From: Proteiniphilum sp. X52
GTDB lineage: Bacteria > Bacteroidota > Bacteroidia > Bacteroidales > Dysgonomonadaceae
DNA length: 64,000 bases
Direction of reading: 5' to 3'
Assembly (NCBI RefSeq): GCF_003712195.1
Contig: NZ_RDSD01000004.1
Span: 62,001 to 126,000 of the forward strand
Shown: positions 19,101 to 27,423 of the stretch, one piece after another
Layout of the letters: every line of letters starts with the position of its first letter
How positions within the stretch are numbered: the first letter of the stretch is position 1
Translations under genes and position numbers: made by a program
The notes under the pieces: generated by a model
What the model saw: only the letters and a program-made list of their open reading frames with translations
What the model was told of the DNA's origin: nothing
Database searches by the model: none

Positions 19101-19904
19101 GTTACTCTGCGGCCATCGGTCTCAACCATATCATTTCCCCTGGAAGCTAATACACTTAGAGCAACCGCGGCCTCCAGCATCACCCGCACGTCTTATAAGG
19201 CGAACCAGGCAGATAACGCCCTTTATATGCAGATACTGAAAAACGGCATTCAGTCGGGCGATTGCGCCATATTACAGAATAATCGGAATACGAACAATCC
19301 CGAAATAAGGAAAATGATCCTGCCGGAAGGACACGAAGCGCCGGAAATATTTTTCATGTCTTCCGGACGGGATCTTTCCTATTTGATCAGAAATCTCGCA
19401 CCAGACGAAAAAGAGATTCCCATAGGCGTAAAAACCTCCGATGTGCGTTCTCGTTTATCTCTCGAATTCCGGAATATATACGCGTTTACCGCATCCACAG
19501 GCGCAAAAGCGATCTTAGTGGACAAACAACTGAATGTGAGGCAGGATCTTGCGCGTAACCCGGTCTATGTCTTCACACAACAGGCATCGGGTTTGGACAG
19601 GCAATATGTCGACAAGAATCGCTTTGTCTTACAATTAAGCGGTGAAAGCGGGACAATCGAAGAGGACGATCCTGAAAACGGAATAAATGTAATGTACCGT
19701 TCGGGAATATTGAAGATCACCTCAGACGAAAATATCGGCGCCGTTTCCGTGTACGACTTGTATGGACGCCTGGTGTTTTCGGCCCACTCAATCAATCTGT
19801 CCCAATATAGCCATCCTGTATCATTACGGGGAAAGCTTTTCCTGGTCCGGGTAAAAACGATTTCAGGGACAGTGAAAGTAAAAAAGATAATGGGAGAGGA
19901 ATGA
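16128..19904 (+). CDS. large T9SS-exported protein with IgGFc-binding-like head and PKD domain (candidate tip adhesin)
   Basis: The ATG at 16128 is favoured because AGGAGA (16115-16120) is well placed; an in-frame ATG lies at 16104. The signal peptide ends FSVQAQ. Residues ~38-480 resemble the N-terminal IgGFc-binding domain: NQEFWFVAPD, NKGIQITSTSPVSAYYQ, DKPIAVTLFEDC, DQLVPTGNLGKHYIVIKGY and QPVYCMHQSAA. A PKD domain lies at about 580-634 (EYEWTFGEGASI, TPGTKTVSLKIWNKD). Several further beta-rich segments follow, and residues ~1184-1258 are a type A T9SS sorting domain (ILKITSDENIGAVSVYDLYG, then GTVKVKKIMGEE). It is therefore exported by type IX secretion and placed on the surface. Following three fimbrillins, it may act as a tip adhesin, as Mfa5 does. 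Confidence 0.78.
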   Translation: MMKCKNTSRRDYANGRKHVFFKTLFIGFLAVFSFSVQAQDADNQEFWFVAPDASKKHDDRPTFLMITTGDKPATVTISMPKNPEFKQNFTDTVRTLGAYSYWKFEFEGDQVDIVENDYTKSGRVTNKGIQITSTSPVSAYYQIDGVKVNQKEIFTLKGKKAFGDDFYIPFQTKYGVSATYNEDAFRQIQIVATEDDTWVTVDPKGQLASPDDPRGYIDNTSNLQYRRKKLMKGETLLWRAYRRTTTGLTGTRVTADKPIAVTLFEDCLQGTAGSIDPIGDQLVPTGNLGKHYIVIKGYSNGSNSVTDNVVVVAVENDTKVYLDNSLQTTLNAGDHWSYDLGPGIQGKQGYYVNTSQPVYCMHQSAAATEIGGALLPSLYSISGRRITFIKNNSLPVSSMFLVFRDSAKDGFTLDGTPLTLNAQTAGFDDWMYAKVDLKSISGMEPVCTIANPDGSFALGYFNGSSTGTSLYGYLSAFGTFSFGSDTIYHCGNSYLFDAPYALSYEWTLPDNSISTDSRLEAKKSGSYVLKVNQDPYQITDETYLKLQNFSHTLNAPSKLLERKSYRFTIELNPQKDPDNYFKTEYEWTFGEGASIGTSTDPAAEVFYSTPGTKTVSLKIWNKDALCDTTITRTIEVLVAPEEMYWKTDAEDRNWNNEDNWVNAAGEPLSIVPSAYTKVYLPGNAAKYPSLKDDKDQHTDWSHYGQPETGEIVFRYGSELHHQHKLKYEKAYVNYNWGYYNNVFANGQQPPYSWENAKKLARDTWHILAAPLKSMASGDFSLAGYPFSWQKQFEVTTIPGNVAEGDFSRAFATNDMPLAGTNNAIAVKMAGYQNQTGYRQENLEGLKGVVEIPYFENKTVIPYYPTHNYDALSRKSYFYYFDTKTLKIINSPVGSMGRAGEAYRFIYETDQNEPPANGRYEMPLNTEGLGSTREIMVGNPLLAPIDAMAFANANTDKIDVGQGYKLLSEDGSIWEQNSFTEGNAIPAWKAFIVTLRPSVSTISFPLEANTLRATAASSITRTSYKANQADNALYMQILKNGIQSGDCAILQNNRNTNNPEIRKMILPEGHEAPEIFFMSSGRDLSYLIRNLAPDEKEIPIGVKTSDVRSRLSLEFRNIYAFTASTGAKAILVDKQLNVRQDLARNPVYVFTQQASGLDRQYVDKNRFVLQLSGESGTIEEDDPENGINVMYRSGILKITSDENIGAVSVYDLYGRLVFSAHSINLSQYSHPVSLRGKLFLVRVKTISGTVKVKKIMGEE

Positions 19905-19956
19905 TGTGGGCCTTGGGATGCGGAATATTTGATTTGATGATTTAACAATATAAAAT

Positions 19957-20709
19957 ATGAGAACCAGATTGATTTTATTGACAGCATGTGTTTTATTTAC
20001 CCATCTCTGTTATCCGGGGAATATACAGGATAAGCAAAAGAAAGAAAGAGGGAGTGCCAAACAAAAGATCCAGGTAGAAGAATTTCACGACCGGAATACA
20101 GGTTGCAAAATACGCTACGAATATTATAGAGACGCTAACGGCAATAAAATCAAACATGGAAAATTCACCCGGAAATGGTCGTTGGAGAAAAACGATCGGA
20201 ATCTGTGGTCAGGCTCGGAAAACATTACAGCCACATTCGTTGATGACAAAATCAATGGAACGGTTGAGATCAATTGTGAAAAGTTCAAATGGAAACGAAA
20301 AAGCGAATTCATAAGAGGGAAAGGAAGGCAGGTCACCATGGTGCCGGTAGAAGCTTATGTGGCCCGTAATTTGAAATTAGAGGTCAAAAACGACACCTTA
20401 ACCGGTTCGTTTAATTTTGCATTGGGAAACTACAAATACGAGGCCATGGGATCGGTCAATGAGAAAGGGGAAATGAAAGGAAAATATACGCTTTACCAGA
20501 TGAAAGAATCTGACGACCTCATCAGGGATTTAAGAAAAGGTGAGCAGCAATGGGCTGTTCTGGAGCAATACCTGTGCGATCCGGATTATACATACCGGGA
20601 CGCAACCCCTCAAATCAAAGAAGTGCAGTTAGGCTATCCCGGAACCTCGAGAGGAGAGCATTTGCATATAAAGATCCCTCGTTTACGGCTGAGCATGAAC
20701 CCATTGTAA
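19957..20709 (+). CDS. secreted protein of unknown function with MORN-like strands
   Basis: A 250-residue protein with a signal peptide ending near CYPGN, then a lysine-rich segment. The body has repeated toxin-free beta-hairpin patterns such as YYRDANGNKIKHGKFTRKW, ATFVDDKINGTVEI and MGSVNEKGEMKGKYTLYQM, which resemble MORN-like or toxin-immunity-like 'G+Y/F' repeats. No lipobox or sorting domain is visible. I do not recognise the family. It starts 52 bases after the T9SS cargo on the same strand and probably belongs to the same transcript. Confidence 0.6.
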   Translation: MRTRLILLTACVLFTHLCYPGNIQDKQKKERGSAKQKIQVEEFHDRNTGCKIRYEYYRDANGNKIKHGKFTRKWSLEKNDRNLWSGSENITATFVDDKINGTVEINCEKFKWKRKSEFIRGKGRQVTMVPVEAYVARNLKLEVKNDTLTGSFNFALGNYKYEAMGSVNEKGEMKGKYTLYQMKESDDLIRDLRKGEQQWAVLEQYLCDPDYTYRDATPQIKEVQLGYPGTSRGEHLHIKIPRLRLSMNPL

Positions 20710-20726
20710 ATAAACAATAAAGGAAC

Positions 20727-20762
20727 AAGAGCCAAGAAACAAGAAGCAAGACTTCTAACTTC
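20727..20762 (+). repeat. short heptanucleotide repeat CAAGARN
   Basis: About four tandem 7-base units (CAAGAGC, CAAGAAA, CAAGAAG, CAAGACT) in the spacer before the gene at 20785. Similar heptamer arrays occur at 23799-23812 and 31841-31966. Confidence 0.6.
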
Positions 20763-20784
20763 TAAAATTCAAGAGAATAATCGT

Positions 20785-23064
20785 ATGAAAAAATATACCC
20801 CGCTTAATTGTAGTCTGTTATTTGTTGTAGCAACATTTGTTTTTATAATTACGATTTCGCCGTCGTGTTCGACAAAGAAAAATCATCGGAAATTAGATAT
20901 AGAACGGCTATTCATGCAAACCACGAAACCGGAAATCACCTTTACGAATTCGGGAGGCCTGGAAGGAATGAACGGCTCCCGCTCCGTATCGGAAGAAGTA
21001 ACGTTTACCCAGTCTACCCGTAGTGAACTTGATAACAATGAGGTGCTCGCCAATGAAATGGACCGTTTGGATACCACTAAGACTTATCGGTTATCCGGCG
21101 TAGTGGTGAGAGCAAAGTCTAATTTCGCTACAGAAAGAGACGGCAGGGTGCATGTGGATTTTGATATTATTGCCCCGACCGACGTGCTCGACCCGTACTG
21201 GCGGTTAACGTTGGCTCCCATGTTGATAGACGGCGACAGCATAACTCCCTTGGATACTGTGTATGTGACGGGCGAAGGATTCAGGGATAAACAGATGGGC
21301 GATTACGAAGCATATGAGGATTTTCTGAATACTATCGTGGACCCGTCGGCCTACGATTCCTTATTTGTGGACTGGAAGAGCCTGAACAAGGAGATATTGA
21401 AGGTGCAAAAACGCAACTACTCCGATTACAAGCGCGCCTATGACCTGATGATGGACTATGATAATTGGAGGAAAATGAATGAAATGGAATTTCTCCGCGC
21501 GCAAGCGATCGCAAGAAGGCATAAAAGACATGTGCAGGAACGCTATTGGCGGCAATCAGAAAAAAAAGCATTGCGTTATTTACAAAAGAATACCGATACG
21601 CTGGGCATCTATCATCGATATATGGGTAAATATGAAAAAGATTATACAGATTACCTTAAAAAGCAATTTTCTTTTGACTGGCTTCCTTCGATCACCCCTG
21701 ATATAAATATTCACGCCCAGAAAGACAGTATAATGAGCCGGAGTTATATTCCCCGGAAATACCGGGAAATCCATCAAAAAGGATTAACCCTGAGGGATAT
21801 TAAAGCGAAACCGTTTACGAAGGAAGATTCGGCAAAAATAGCCAAACATCACTATCTGATCGATGACATAGTGCTCAATGATATGAATATAGAGCGAAAA
21901 GGTGAGATATTTAAAGAAGTGGTCGAATTCCCTATCCCTGGGGAGGAAATGACCGGATTGAGACTGGATACGGTTATTACCGCGGAGTACGATTTCAGGT
22001 ATCCCTATAAACAACCGTGGAAAATTGAGAAGAGCACCAAAAAATTGGAGGTCGTTTTAGCCGCGATGGTGGAAGGGGTAGACAAGTCCACTTTCGTCTT
22101 TCCGCTGTCGGACACCCTGACATACTTCATCGCTTCGTTGGCTCAACTGGCTGATGAATCGCTGGTAATCGAACGAAAGATGCTTCATAAGAACATGGTG
22201 GATAATCAAAGCCTTTATCCGGATTACCGGACGAAAAAATCCCATAGATTCAGGGATATCAGAAATCCGGAGATATTTGACAAGATAGTGGAAGCATATC
22301 AGATTTATAATAATGAAGCGGACCTGGTTGTCGACAGCATATCCATTCGCGCTTATACCGATCTCGAGGGGTTATGGCATGAAAACTACGAACTTTCACT
22401 TGAAAGAGCAAAAGAGGTGGCTGATTATTTAAGACAAAAAGGGGTGAGAAATCCGGTGCCCAAAGCGGCGGGAGAAGATTGGCCTACATTGGCAAGGCAA
22501 GTACAATCACACAGAAGTTTGCTGTACCGGCAAGCCATATTGGACTCCCTTACCAGTGCCATATACCCCGATATGACCGAAGAAAATATTAAAAGGGATT
22601 ACCCGGATGATTACAAGATTATCAGACAGGAGATATATCCTAAGCTCGTACGTTTTGATGTGACACTCCATATTAATCGTCCAGGTATAGAAGAAAACAC
22701 CTTGCAGGAAACTCATCGTGAAGATTATGCCGAAGGAATAAAGCTGTTAAGAGAAAAGGAGTATATGCTTGCTTTAGAGAAATTGGCCAAATATGCCGAT
22801 TACAATACCGCGTTAGCATTAGTTTGTCTGGGATATAACGATAAAGCGCAGGAAGTACTGGAAGCATTGCCTGAAACCGGTAGGAACGAGTACTTGCTTG
22901 CCATTATCAAAGCAAGAAAAGATAATAAGAATGAAGCCGCGAAGCATCTTCAAAAAGCATGTCAGCTGAGTCCGGAATTATATTCCCGCACCAGATTGGA
23001 TTCTGAAGTAAGGGAATTGGCCGATGAACTCAATTTATGGGATACGCTGAATAATCAGAACTAA
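20785..23064 (+). CDS. lipoprotein with OmpA-like domain and C-terminal TPR
   Basis: A 759-residue lipoprotein with lipobox SPSC (Cys28) and mature start STKKNHRKL. The first ~480 residues are not recognised; they include a highly charged helical region (about 210-300, rich in K/R/E/Y). Residues ~510-635 resemble an OmpA peptidoglycan-binding domain: VVDSISIRAYTDLEG and NYELSLERAKEVADYLRQKG, with an extra loop before the last strands. Residues ~650-745 are TPR-like (KEYMLALEKLAKYADYN, GYNDKAQEVLEAL, NKNEAAKHLQKACQL). The design, lipid anchor plus peptidoglycan grip plus TPR, suggests a periplasmic scaffold. It is the second OmpA-type protein of the locus. Confidence 0.65.
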   Translation: MKKYTPLNCSLLFVVATFVFIITISPSCSTKKNHRKLDIERLFMQTTKPEITFTNSGGLEGMNGSRSVSEEVTFTQSTRSELDNNEVLANEMDRLDTTKTYRLSGVVVRAKSNFATERDGRVHVDFDIIAPTDVLDPYWRLTLAPMLIDGDSITPLDTVYVTGEGFRDKQMGDYEAYEDFLNTIVDPSAYDSLFVDWKSLNKEILKVQKRNYSDYKRAYDLMMDYDNWRKMNEMEFLRAQAIARRHKRHVQERYWRQSEKKALRYLQKNTDTLGIYHRYMGKYEKDYTDYLKKQFSFDWLPSITPDINIHAQKDSIMSRSYIPRKYREIHQKGLTLRDIKAKPFTKEDSAKIAKHHYLIDDIVLNDMNIERKGEIFKEVVEFPIPGEEMTGLRLDTVITAEYDFRYPYKQPWKIEKSTKKLEVVLAAMVEGVDKSTFVFPLSDTLTYFIASLAQLADESLVIERKMLHKNMVDNQSLYPDYRTKKSHRFRDIRNPEIFDKIVEAYQIYNNEADLVVDSISIRAYTDLEGLWHENYELSLERAKEVADYLRQKGVRNPVPKAAGEDWPTLARQVQSHRSLLYRQAILDSLTSAIYPDMTEENIKRDYPDDYKIIRQEIYPKLVRFDVTLHINRPGIEENTLQETHREDYAEGIKLLREKEYMLALEKLAKYADYNTALALVCLGYNDKAQEVLEALPETGRNEYLLAIIKARKDNKNEAAKHLQKACQLSPELYSRTRLDSEVRELADELNLWDTLNNQN

Positions 23065-23105
23065 GAAGTCAGAATTTGATACATATTATTTATAAAACAA
23101 CAATT

Positions 23106-23786
23106 ATGGAAACGATCAGGCATTTATTGCTAACGACATGCATATTCATGTCTTTCAACGGCTTTTCACAACATCCACCCGAAGCAATAACGTCCGAATG
23201 GGAGATAGTTTCTCAGGGAAAATTACAGAAAAACCCTCGATTCAGAGACCCGATGATTACGGTAAGATTTATATATGAGAATCAAGCGCAATTTATGAAC
23301 CTCTCTTTGAAGTATATGTTCACAGATGCCGTGTTTGAAGAAGCTGTCCCAGTGGAATATTTAAAAAACGAAAAGCTTGTAGTCGAGACAGAAAGCGGCA
23401 AATACGAATTAAGAGCCGCCCGGTATGCGAAAGCCCGCAGAATGAATACCGTGGCACAGAAGATCGCGGATATGAAGGTCGTGTTCGAGGGAGATCTTTC
23501 TTTCTTAGCCAATAGATTGGTGAAGAAATTTGTCGTGCAATATGCGCAGGGTTACCAAACTATCGACCTCAATCCTCAGGAAGCCGTTTTGTTGAGAAAA
23601 GCATATACTAATTTCTTAGCGATTATTCCGGAGGCTGTTCCTGAACGGGCATCACCGCCGCTTCGCCGGTCGCAGGAAGGAGATAAGAAGAGTGTAATAG
23701 ACGAAGTCGACACCCAACATACTATTCCGCAGAGGAAAGAGTCTATCGAAGAATTACGACAACGAGCCAAAAAGTGGAATAAGTGA
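23106..23786 (+). CDS. secreted protein of unknown function
   Basis: The ATG at 23106 is used; the frame extends to a TTG at 23076 without a signal peptide. The signal peptide METIRHLLLTTCIFMSFNGFSQ precedes 204 mature residues. They contain ITVRFIYENQAQFMNLSLKY, VEYLKNEKLVVETESGKYEL and a basic, proline- and glutamate-rich tail (RASPPLRRSQEGDKK, then RKESIEELRQRAKK). No known family is recognised. It lies 41 bases after the OmpA-TPR gene, and the tail might be a flexible link to a partner. Confidence 0.6.
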   Translation: METIRHLLLTTCIFMSFNGFSQHPPEAITSEWEIVSQGKLQKNPRFRDPMITVRFIYENQAQFMNLSLKYMFTDAVFEEAVPVEYLKNEKLVVETESGKYELRAARYAKARRMNTVAQKIADMKVVFEGDLSFLANRLVKKFVVQYAQGYQTIDLNPQEAVLLRKAYTNFLAIIPEAVPERASPPLRRSQEGDKKSVIDEVDTQHTIPQRKESIEELRQRAKKWNK

Positions 23787-23798
23787 CTTTTAGCGATG

Positions 23799-23812
23799 AA
23801 TTCTCAGTTCTC
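23799..23812 (+). repeat. heptamer duplication TTCTCAG x2
   Basis: Two perfect TTCTCAG units followed by a degenerate third (TTCTACA). They lie inside the extended frame of the next gene but look like the intergenic heptamers seen elsewhere in this window, which argues for the later start at 23826. Confidence 0.55.
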
Positions 23813-23825
23813 AGTTCTACATCAC

Positions 23826-24497
23826 ATGCCCTATCGCAGATTACCAAATACAGACAGTGCCCGTATCAGGGCCTTGAAATCGGCAATTGAAAAAGCATCC
23901 AATACCGATTTTCCGGAACTCTCGTTCTCAGCGGATATTCTTGATGAAGCCAAAAGTGTGTTGACAGTGTTCGAACAGTTATCGGCCCGTTACCGGCAGT
24001 TGTACGATATAGAGGTGAATGCCGGCCACTCTTTCGCTAAAACCACCCAGAACGCCCGTATCTATATCTCTCATTTCATTCAGGTATTGTATCTGTGTGT
24101 GGTACGTTCCGAAATCAAAGAAGAACAACTGGATATATACGGTTTGAGAGACACCCGCTTAGTCGTTCCTGATCTGACTTCTGATGAGCAACTGCTGGAA
24201 TGGGGAGAAAAGACCATCCGGGGGGAATATGAGCGTATCTCACGCGGAGGTGTGCCAATCTATAATCCTTCCATCGCCAAAGTGAATGTAATGTTCACCC
24301 TCTTCAAAGATGGCTATCAGACACAGAAACTGCATCAGAAGGCTACCGCGTGCGTCTTGCAGGAGGTAGCCGCCTACCGTGAAAAAGTGGATAAGATTAT
24401 TATCGAAATATGGGAAGAGGTGGAAAAGCACAATACCGGTTTACCCCCCGAGAAAAAACTCGCCAGAAATCGCGAATACGGTATTGTCTACTACTAA
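23826..24497 (+). CDS. conserved cytoplasmic protein of unknown function
   Basis: I chose the ATG at 23826 (MPYRRLPNTDSARIRALKSA) over 23796 because the first ten codons of the longer form are heptamer repeat. The 223-residue product has no signal or membrane helix and is rich in helices (AIEKASNTDFPELSFSADIL, QLSARYRQLYDIEVNAGHSF). It ends in a conserved-looking RNREYGIVYY. Proteins opening with Y-RLPNTD-AR are, as I recall, common but uncharacterised in Bacteroidales. It is the last gene before a terminator at 24603, so it closes the surface-locus transcript, although a cytoplasmic protein among exported ones may be unrelated. Confidence 0.65.
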   Translation: MPYRRLPNTDSARIRALKSAIEKASNTDFPELSFSADILDEAKSVLTVFEQLSARYRQLYDIEVNAGHSFAKTTQNARIYISHFIQVLYLCVVRSEIKEEQLDIYGLRDTRLVVPDLTSDEQLLEWGEKTIRGEYERISRGGVPIYNPSIAKVNVMFTLFKDGYQTQKLHQKATACVLQEVAAYREKVDKIIIEIWEEVEKHNTGLPPEKKLARNREYGIVYY

Positions 24498-24602
24498 GGA
24501 AAAGGAGAGATAACGGAAAAGAAGCAGATTATTTTGTTACAATAACTCAATCATCGTTTAAAAAATATGAATAAAAAGTAACAAATTACACTCTTCTCCG
24601 GG

Positions 24603-24640
24603 AAACAGGGATGCCAGATTAAGGCAGTTCCTGTTTTTTA
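24603..24640 (+). terminator. intrinsic terminator ending the surface locus
   Basis: Interrupted stem AACAGG..TGCC / GGCA..CCTGTT with loop AGATTAA, followed by TTTTT. It faces the + strand, 105 bases after the stop at 24497, and separates the locus from pnp. Confidence 0.7.
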
Positions 24641-24675
24641 TTGTGCCGAATGCTCCAAGAAACCAAAACTTTATG

Positions 24676-24683
24676 TACCTTTG
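24676..24683 (+). promoter_or_regulatory. -7 box of pnp
   Basis: TACCTTTG matches TAnnTTTG and lies 38 bases before the pnp ATG at 24721, just downstream of the preceding terminator. A consensus -33 TTTG is not clear. Confidence 0.5.
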
Positions 24684-24720
24684 GGGGATTTTATGCAAAG
24701 AAAATAATAACTTATCATTT

Positions 24721-26886
24721 ATGACGAATCCAATTGTAAAGCAGATCGAGCTGTCAGACGGACGCGCGATTACGCTGGAGACGGGGAAACTGGCAAAACA
24801 GGCCGATGGATCCGTCACCCTTCGTATGGGTGACACCATGTTGCTGGCCACCGTTTGTGCCGCCAAAGACGCAACCCCCGGAACCGATTTTATGCCCTTA
24901 CAGGTTGAATACAGAGAAAAATTCGCCTCATCCGGACGTTTTCCGGGTGGTTTCATGAAACGAGAAGGAAAACCTTCCGATTCTGAGGTGCTGACCAGCC
25001 GGTTGATCGACCGCGCGCTGCGTCCCCTCTTTCCCGACGATTACCATGCCGATGTTTTTGTAAACGTCATCCTCTACTCCTCCAACGGTGAAGATATGCC
25101 CGACGCGCTGGCCGGACTGGCCGCTTCAGCGGCATTGGCCGTTTCAGACATACCTTTCAACGGACCGATCTCCGAGGTACGGGTAGCGCGTATCAATGGT
25201 CAGTTCGTGATCAACCCCACTTTCAAGCAATTGCAGGAAGCTGACATGGATATCATGGTGGGTGCCACCATCGACAACATCATGATGGTGGAAGGTGAGA
25301 TGAATGAAGTGTCAGAAGCGGAAATGCTCGATGCCATCAAATTTGCCCATGAAGAGATCAAAAAGCATTGCCGCGCGCAGATGGAACTAGCCGAATTGGC
25401 TGGAAAAACGGTAAAACGCACCTACTGCCACGAAGAGAACGACGAAGAACTCCGCAAACAGGTATGGGACAAATGTTACCAAAAAGCTTATGCGGTAGCC
25501 TCTTCCCGGAATCCCAACAAACATGAGCGGATAGAAGCTTTCGAATCCATCCTGGAAGAATTCCTGGAATCGATCCCCGAAGAAGAAAGAGAAGAGAAAA
25601 AACCATTGGTAGCCCGCTACTATCACGCTGTGGAGAAAGAGGCAATGCGCCGCTGCATCCTCGATGAGGGAAAACGTCTCGACGGTCGCAGCTCTACCGA
25701 AATTCGTCCGATCTGGAGCGAAGTGGATTTCGTTCCCGGACCTCATGGTTCAGCGCTCTTCACCCGCGGCGAAACACAGTCGTTGACAACCGTCACCCTG
25801 GGCACCAAACTCGATGAAAAGATTGTAGACGATGTGTTGGTACATGGTACCGACCGCTTCCTGTTGCACTATAATTTCCCGCCTTTCTCCACCGGAGAAG
25901 CCCGTCCGCAACGTGCTACCGGTCGTCGCGAGATAGGACACGGCAACCTGGCGCACCGCGCCCTCAAACGGATGATCCCGCAAGGCTACCCTTATGTGGT
26001 GCGTGTGGTGTCGGATATCCTGGAGTCGAACGGTTCTTCATCCATGGCTACCGTTTGTGCCGGCACATTGGCACTGATGGATGCCGGAGTGAACCTCAAA
26101 AAACCGGTGAGCGGCATCGCCATGGGATTGATCTCGGAAAACAAAGGAGAAAATTTTGCCGTCCTTTCCGATATCTTAGGTGACGAAGACCACTTGGGCG
26201 ATATGGACTTTAAGGTGTGCGGCACCAGAGACGGCATTACCGCCACGCAAATGGACATCAAAGTGGACGGGCTCTCCTACGAGATCCTTGAAAAAGCGCT
26301 GGCGCAGGCCAAAGCAGGACGCGAACACATCATGGGGAAAATGATGGAAACCCTCTCAGAACCCCGCGCCGACCTGAAACCGCATGCTCCGCGGATTGAA
26401 GTGATCGAGATCCCGAAAGATTTTATCGGAGCCGTAATCGGCCCGGGTGGAAAAATTATCCAGGGGATGCAGGAAGAGACCGGCACCGTCATCACCATCG
26501 AGGAAATCGACAACAAGGGACGAGTGGAAATATCTGCCAACAACAAAGCCTCTATCGATGCCGCCATGGCGAAGATCAAAGGTATTGTGGCCATTCCCGA
26601 GATCGGGGAAATCTACGAAGGGACTGTCCGCTCGGTAATGCCATACGGTGTTTTCGTCGAGTTCCTTCCCGGAAAAGACGGACTCCTCCATATCTCCGAA
26701 ATCGAATGGAGACGGTTAGAGAAAGTGGAAGATGCGGGTATCAAGGAAGGCGACAAGATTCAGGTGAAACTGATGGATATCGACCCCAGAACCGGTAAAT
26801 TCAAACTGTCACGTAAAGTATTACTGCCCCGTCCCGAAAGGACCGAACGCCCCGAAAAAAGCGGCAACCAGGGTATGGAGTATTAA
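24721..26886 (+). CDS. pnp: polynucleotide phosphorylase
   Basis: The start at 24721 ([15 protein letters not shown]) is typical for the family; the frame is open further upstream but the promoter box at 24676 excludes it. The 721 residues contain the first RNase PH core ([32 protein letters not shown]), an alpha-helical linker and the second RNase PH core ([54 protein letters not shown], catalytic-site Asp motif [18 protein letters not shown]). A KH domain ([17 protein letters not shown]) and an S1 domain ([20 protein letters not shown]) follow. It degrades RNA 3' to 5' using phosphate and can add tails. Length and order are standard. It appears monocistronic between two terminators. Confidence 0.98.
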   Translation: MTNPIVKQIELSDGRAITLETGKLAKQADGSVTLRMGDTMLLATVCAAKDATPGTDFMPLQVEYREKFASSGRFPGGFMKREGKPSDSEVLTSRLIDRALRPLFPDDYHADVFVNVILYSSNGEDMPDALAGLAASAALAVSDIPFNGPISEVRVARINGQFVINPTFKQLQEADMDIMVGATIDNIMMVEGEMNEVSEAEMLDAIKFAHEEIKKHCRAQMELAELAGKTVKRTYCHEENDEELRKQVWDKCYQKAYAVASSRNPNKHERIEAFESILEEFLESIPEEEREEKKPLVARYYHAVEKEAMRRCILDEGKRLDGRSSTEIRPIWSEVDFVPGPHGSALFTRGETQSLTTVTLGTKLDEKIVDDVLVHGTDRFLLHYNFPPFSTGEARPQRATGRREIGHGNLAHRALKRMIPQGYPYVVRVVSDILESNGSSSMATVCAGTLALMDAGVNLKKPVSGIAMGLISENKGENFAVLSDILGDEDHLGDMDFKVCGTRDGITATQMDIKVDGLSYEILEKALAQAKAGREHIMGKMMETLSEPRADLKPHAPRIEVIEIPKDFIGAVIGPGGKIIQGMQEETGTVITIEEIDNKGRVEISANNKASIDAAMAKIKGIVAIPEIGEIYEGTVRSVMPYGVFVEFLPGKDGLLHISEIEWRRLEKVEDAGIKEGDKIQVKLMDIDPRTGKFKLSRKVLLPRPERTERPEKSGNQGMEY

Positions 26887-26907
26887 ACAGGCAACATATT
26901 CATAGTA

Positions 26908-26939
26908 AAAGCGGGCCTTTTCCAGGTCCGCTTTTTTTA
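26908..26939 (+). terminator. intrinsic terminator of pnp
   Basis: Stem AAAGCGGGCCT / AGGTCCGCTTT with a five-base loop and one mismatch, followed by a T-run, 22 bases after the pnp stop. Confidence 0.92.
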
Positions 26940-27423
26940 TGTTTCCCCAAACAATTGTGTCACACTGGATACTTTTTTTAGTGACTTAGAAGATTATATC
27001 CACCGGAGTCTTACCTCATTCCGCGTGGAAAACCGTAAAACAAATCAATCCGGAAGGCAAACGGCGATATAAACATGGAATATTGTATTCCATATCTCGG
27101 GAAATTATGGCATAATGGATAGATTTTAGCATCCTCCATGATAAAATCAATTGGAAACATCCGGATGTGGAACCTCAATAAAGATGGCTTCCTACGATAT
27201 TCCGGGTGCTCGAAAACAAAACCCTGATTGAGAGGGAGAACCTCCATAAAGTATTGTTTCGGTCAAAATGAGGCATATTTAGAATCATTCTATTTTGAGA
27301 ATTTAAAACTTTATGGGCTTATTTTTTGTACATTTGCAACCTGAATCTTTATTTTTTGAATAAAAACACACTATCAGGAGGGTTTTTGTATGATTCACAA
27401 TCTACGGGAACCTGCTTTAAAAT
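26940..27423. other. 484-base gap before iorA
   Basis: No supported gene. The minus strand has a 78-codon open frame (27011-27247) with no recognisable features, and the plus strand has short runs of plausible codons broken by stops, so a decayed gene is possible. The right end contains a -7 box (27329-27336) that probably serves iorA. A small open frame from 27390 overlaps iorA and is not supported. Confidence 0.4.
27329..27336 (+). promoter_or_regulatory. -7 box upstream of iorA
   Basis: TACATTTG matches TAnnTTTG, about 88 bases before the iorA ATG at 27424. No clear -33 box at the standard spacing. Confidence 0.5.

Noticed and set aside
27011-27247. 78-codon minus-strand open frame between pnp and iorA
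   Set aside because: No family resemblance, no promoter or ribosome site, faces the pnp terminator.
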